DNA from: Ooceraea biroi
Taxonomy: Eukaryota > Arthropoda > Insecta > Hymenoptera > Formicidae
Length of the DNA: 64,000 nucleotides
Direction of reading: 5' to 3'
Assembly (NCBI RefSeq): GCF_003672135.1
Contig: NC_039508.1
Location: forward strand, 14,829,945-14,893,944
The translations under genes were made by a program, and so were the position numbers. The number at the start of each line of letters is the position of its first letter. Within the stretch, counting starts at the first letter, position 1. The notes beneath the pieces were generated by a model. That model saw only the letters and a program-made list of their open reading frames with translations, was not told the origin of the DNA and ran no database searches. Shown here one piece after another: positions 63,501-64,000 of the stretch.

Positions 63501-64000
63501 ATCCGGTATGCACGCGTGATTCATTCTCATCACGCACGCATGCAGCGAATCGATGTAATCTCACACAGCAAGGGAGAAATAAAGTGCGGGACTTTAACGT
63601 GTCGCTATAATATTTTCAGAAAATCGGACAGTGTCCGAGATATGCACAGAATGACTCGATATATCGTTACTGTGTGGGATAACGTCCGATACATCGGAGC
63701 TACAACAACTGATGTTACTCTACGGCTTAAAAATGCAAATGTTCTTCTAAAAAGCCTATTGCGCCTAACGAGATCGATTTCTTGAATTGGTTCTATGTTG
63801 CGTCAGCTAGCACGTGCAGTAATGTACCTTGTACGGGATACCCCTTCTTCAAGCAACAGACTGATATCGGTTGTTCCAGTTCTGCGATTTTGATATATTT
63901 TGATACAATGGTAAAGTTCGATCATCGCCGTTCTGCCAAACAGTCGCCGTAAAATCTGCACAAGTTAGAAGCGGACAAGATATACATTTAGGAGCAATAA
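60591..64000. other. Downstream flank of sol, no supported gene
   Basis: The first part is probably the sol 3' untranslated region. Open frames at 62906-63337 (143 codons) and 63324-63785 (153 codons) have no domain, are rich in Arg/His/Thr, and lack splice or promoter context. Nothing else is recognised. Confidence 0.4.

Noticed and set aside
62906..63785. Two open frames of 143 and 153 codons after sol
   Set aside because: No domain, no splice or promoter support, and a composition consistent with chance.
1..64000. CRISPR arrays, operons, bacterial insertion sequences
   Set aside because: The window is clearly eukaryotic; the repeats present are transposon arms, tandem units or microsatellites, not spaced direct repeats.

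Overview
This is a eukaryotic nuclear window with an insect, hymenopteran-type (most likely ant) character. It is AT-rich intergenic DNA with split genes whose splice sites can be read by eye. It has a tandem array of insect odorant receptor genes, an ortholog of Drosophila small optic lobes, and many small DNA transposons. The species cannot be fixed from sequence alone.

Region 1 (about 0.66-18.2 kb, minus strand) is a tandem array of five odorant receptor (OR) genes of one subfamily. Three look intact: A at 662-2605, C at 6026-10275 and D at 11203-13597. Each has six exons, and the last three exons are exactly 114, 156 and 51 nt in every intact copy. Two are broken: B at 3344-5103 and E at 14505-17707. 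All five carry a motif close to TGCATTTTTAAAG (gene strand) about 320-470 bp upstream of the start codon, which looks like a shared promoter element. Two DNA transposons sit in introns of array members: a foldback element in gene C, and an element carrying a spliced gene tail in pseudogene E.

Region 2 (18.4-26.4 kb) begins with a 338-bp hairpin element whose 96-bp arms are perfect and whose core looks like a tRNA-derived pol III unit. The electron transfer flavoprotein-ubiquinone oxidoreductase gene (ETFDH/ETF-QO, minus strand, 20629-24816 plus a candidate first exon near 25.1 kb) follows, then an uncertain small two-TM gene candidate.

Region 3 (26.4-54 kb) is mostly intergenic. It contains one GC-rich, TATA-driven, apparently single-exon gene of unknown identity (31545-31976, possibly PH-like) and a 139-bp PIF/Harbinger-type MITE. 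It also has a second copy of the foldback element (44.4 kb), a 1.33-kb Mutator-like foldback element with a 9-bp target duplication (48.7-50.0 kb), microsatellites, and a tRNA-Arg(TCT) gene at 54.0 kb.

Region 4 (55.0-60.6 kb, plus strand) is a complete small optic lobes/calpain-D (SOL-type calpain, CAPN15-like) gene in 11 exons. It encodes 1357 aa with seven RanBP2-type zinc fingers and a calpain domain with intact Cys/His/Asn triad. The last 3.4 kb shows no gene I can support.

The genes are not one pathway. The OR array is a birth-and-death chemosensory locus next to ordinary housekeeping and developmental genes. The least explained items are the tRNA-like perfect-arm hairpin, the shared OR upstream motif, and the transposon with spliced exons.
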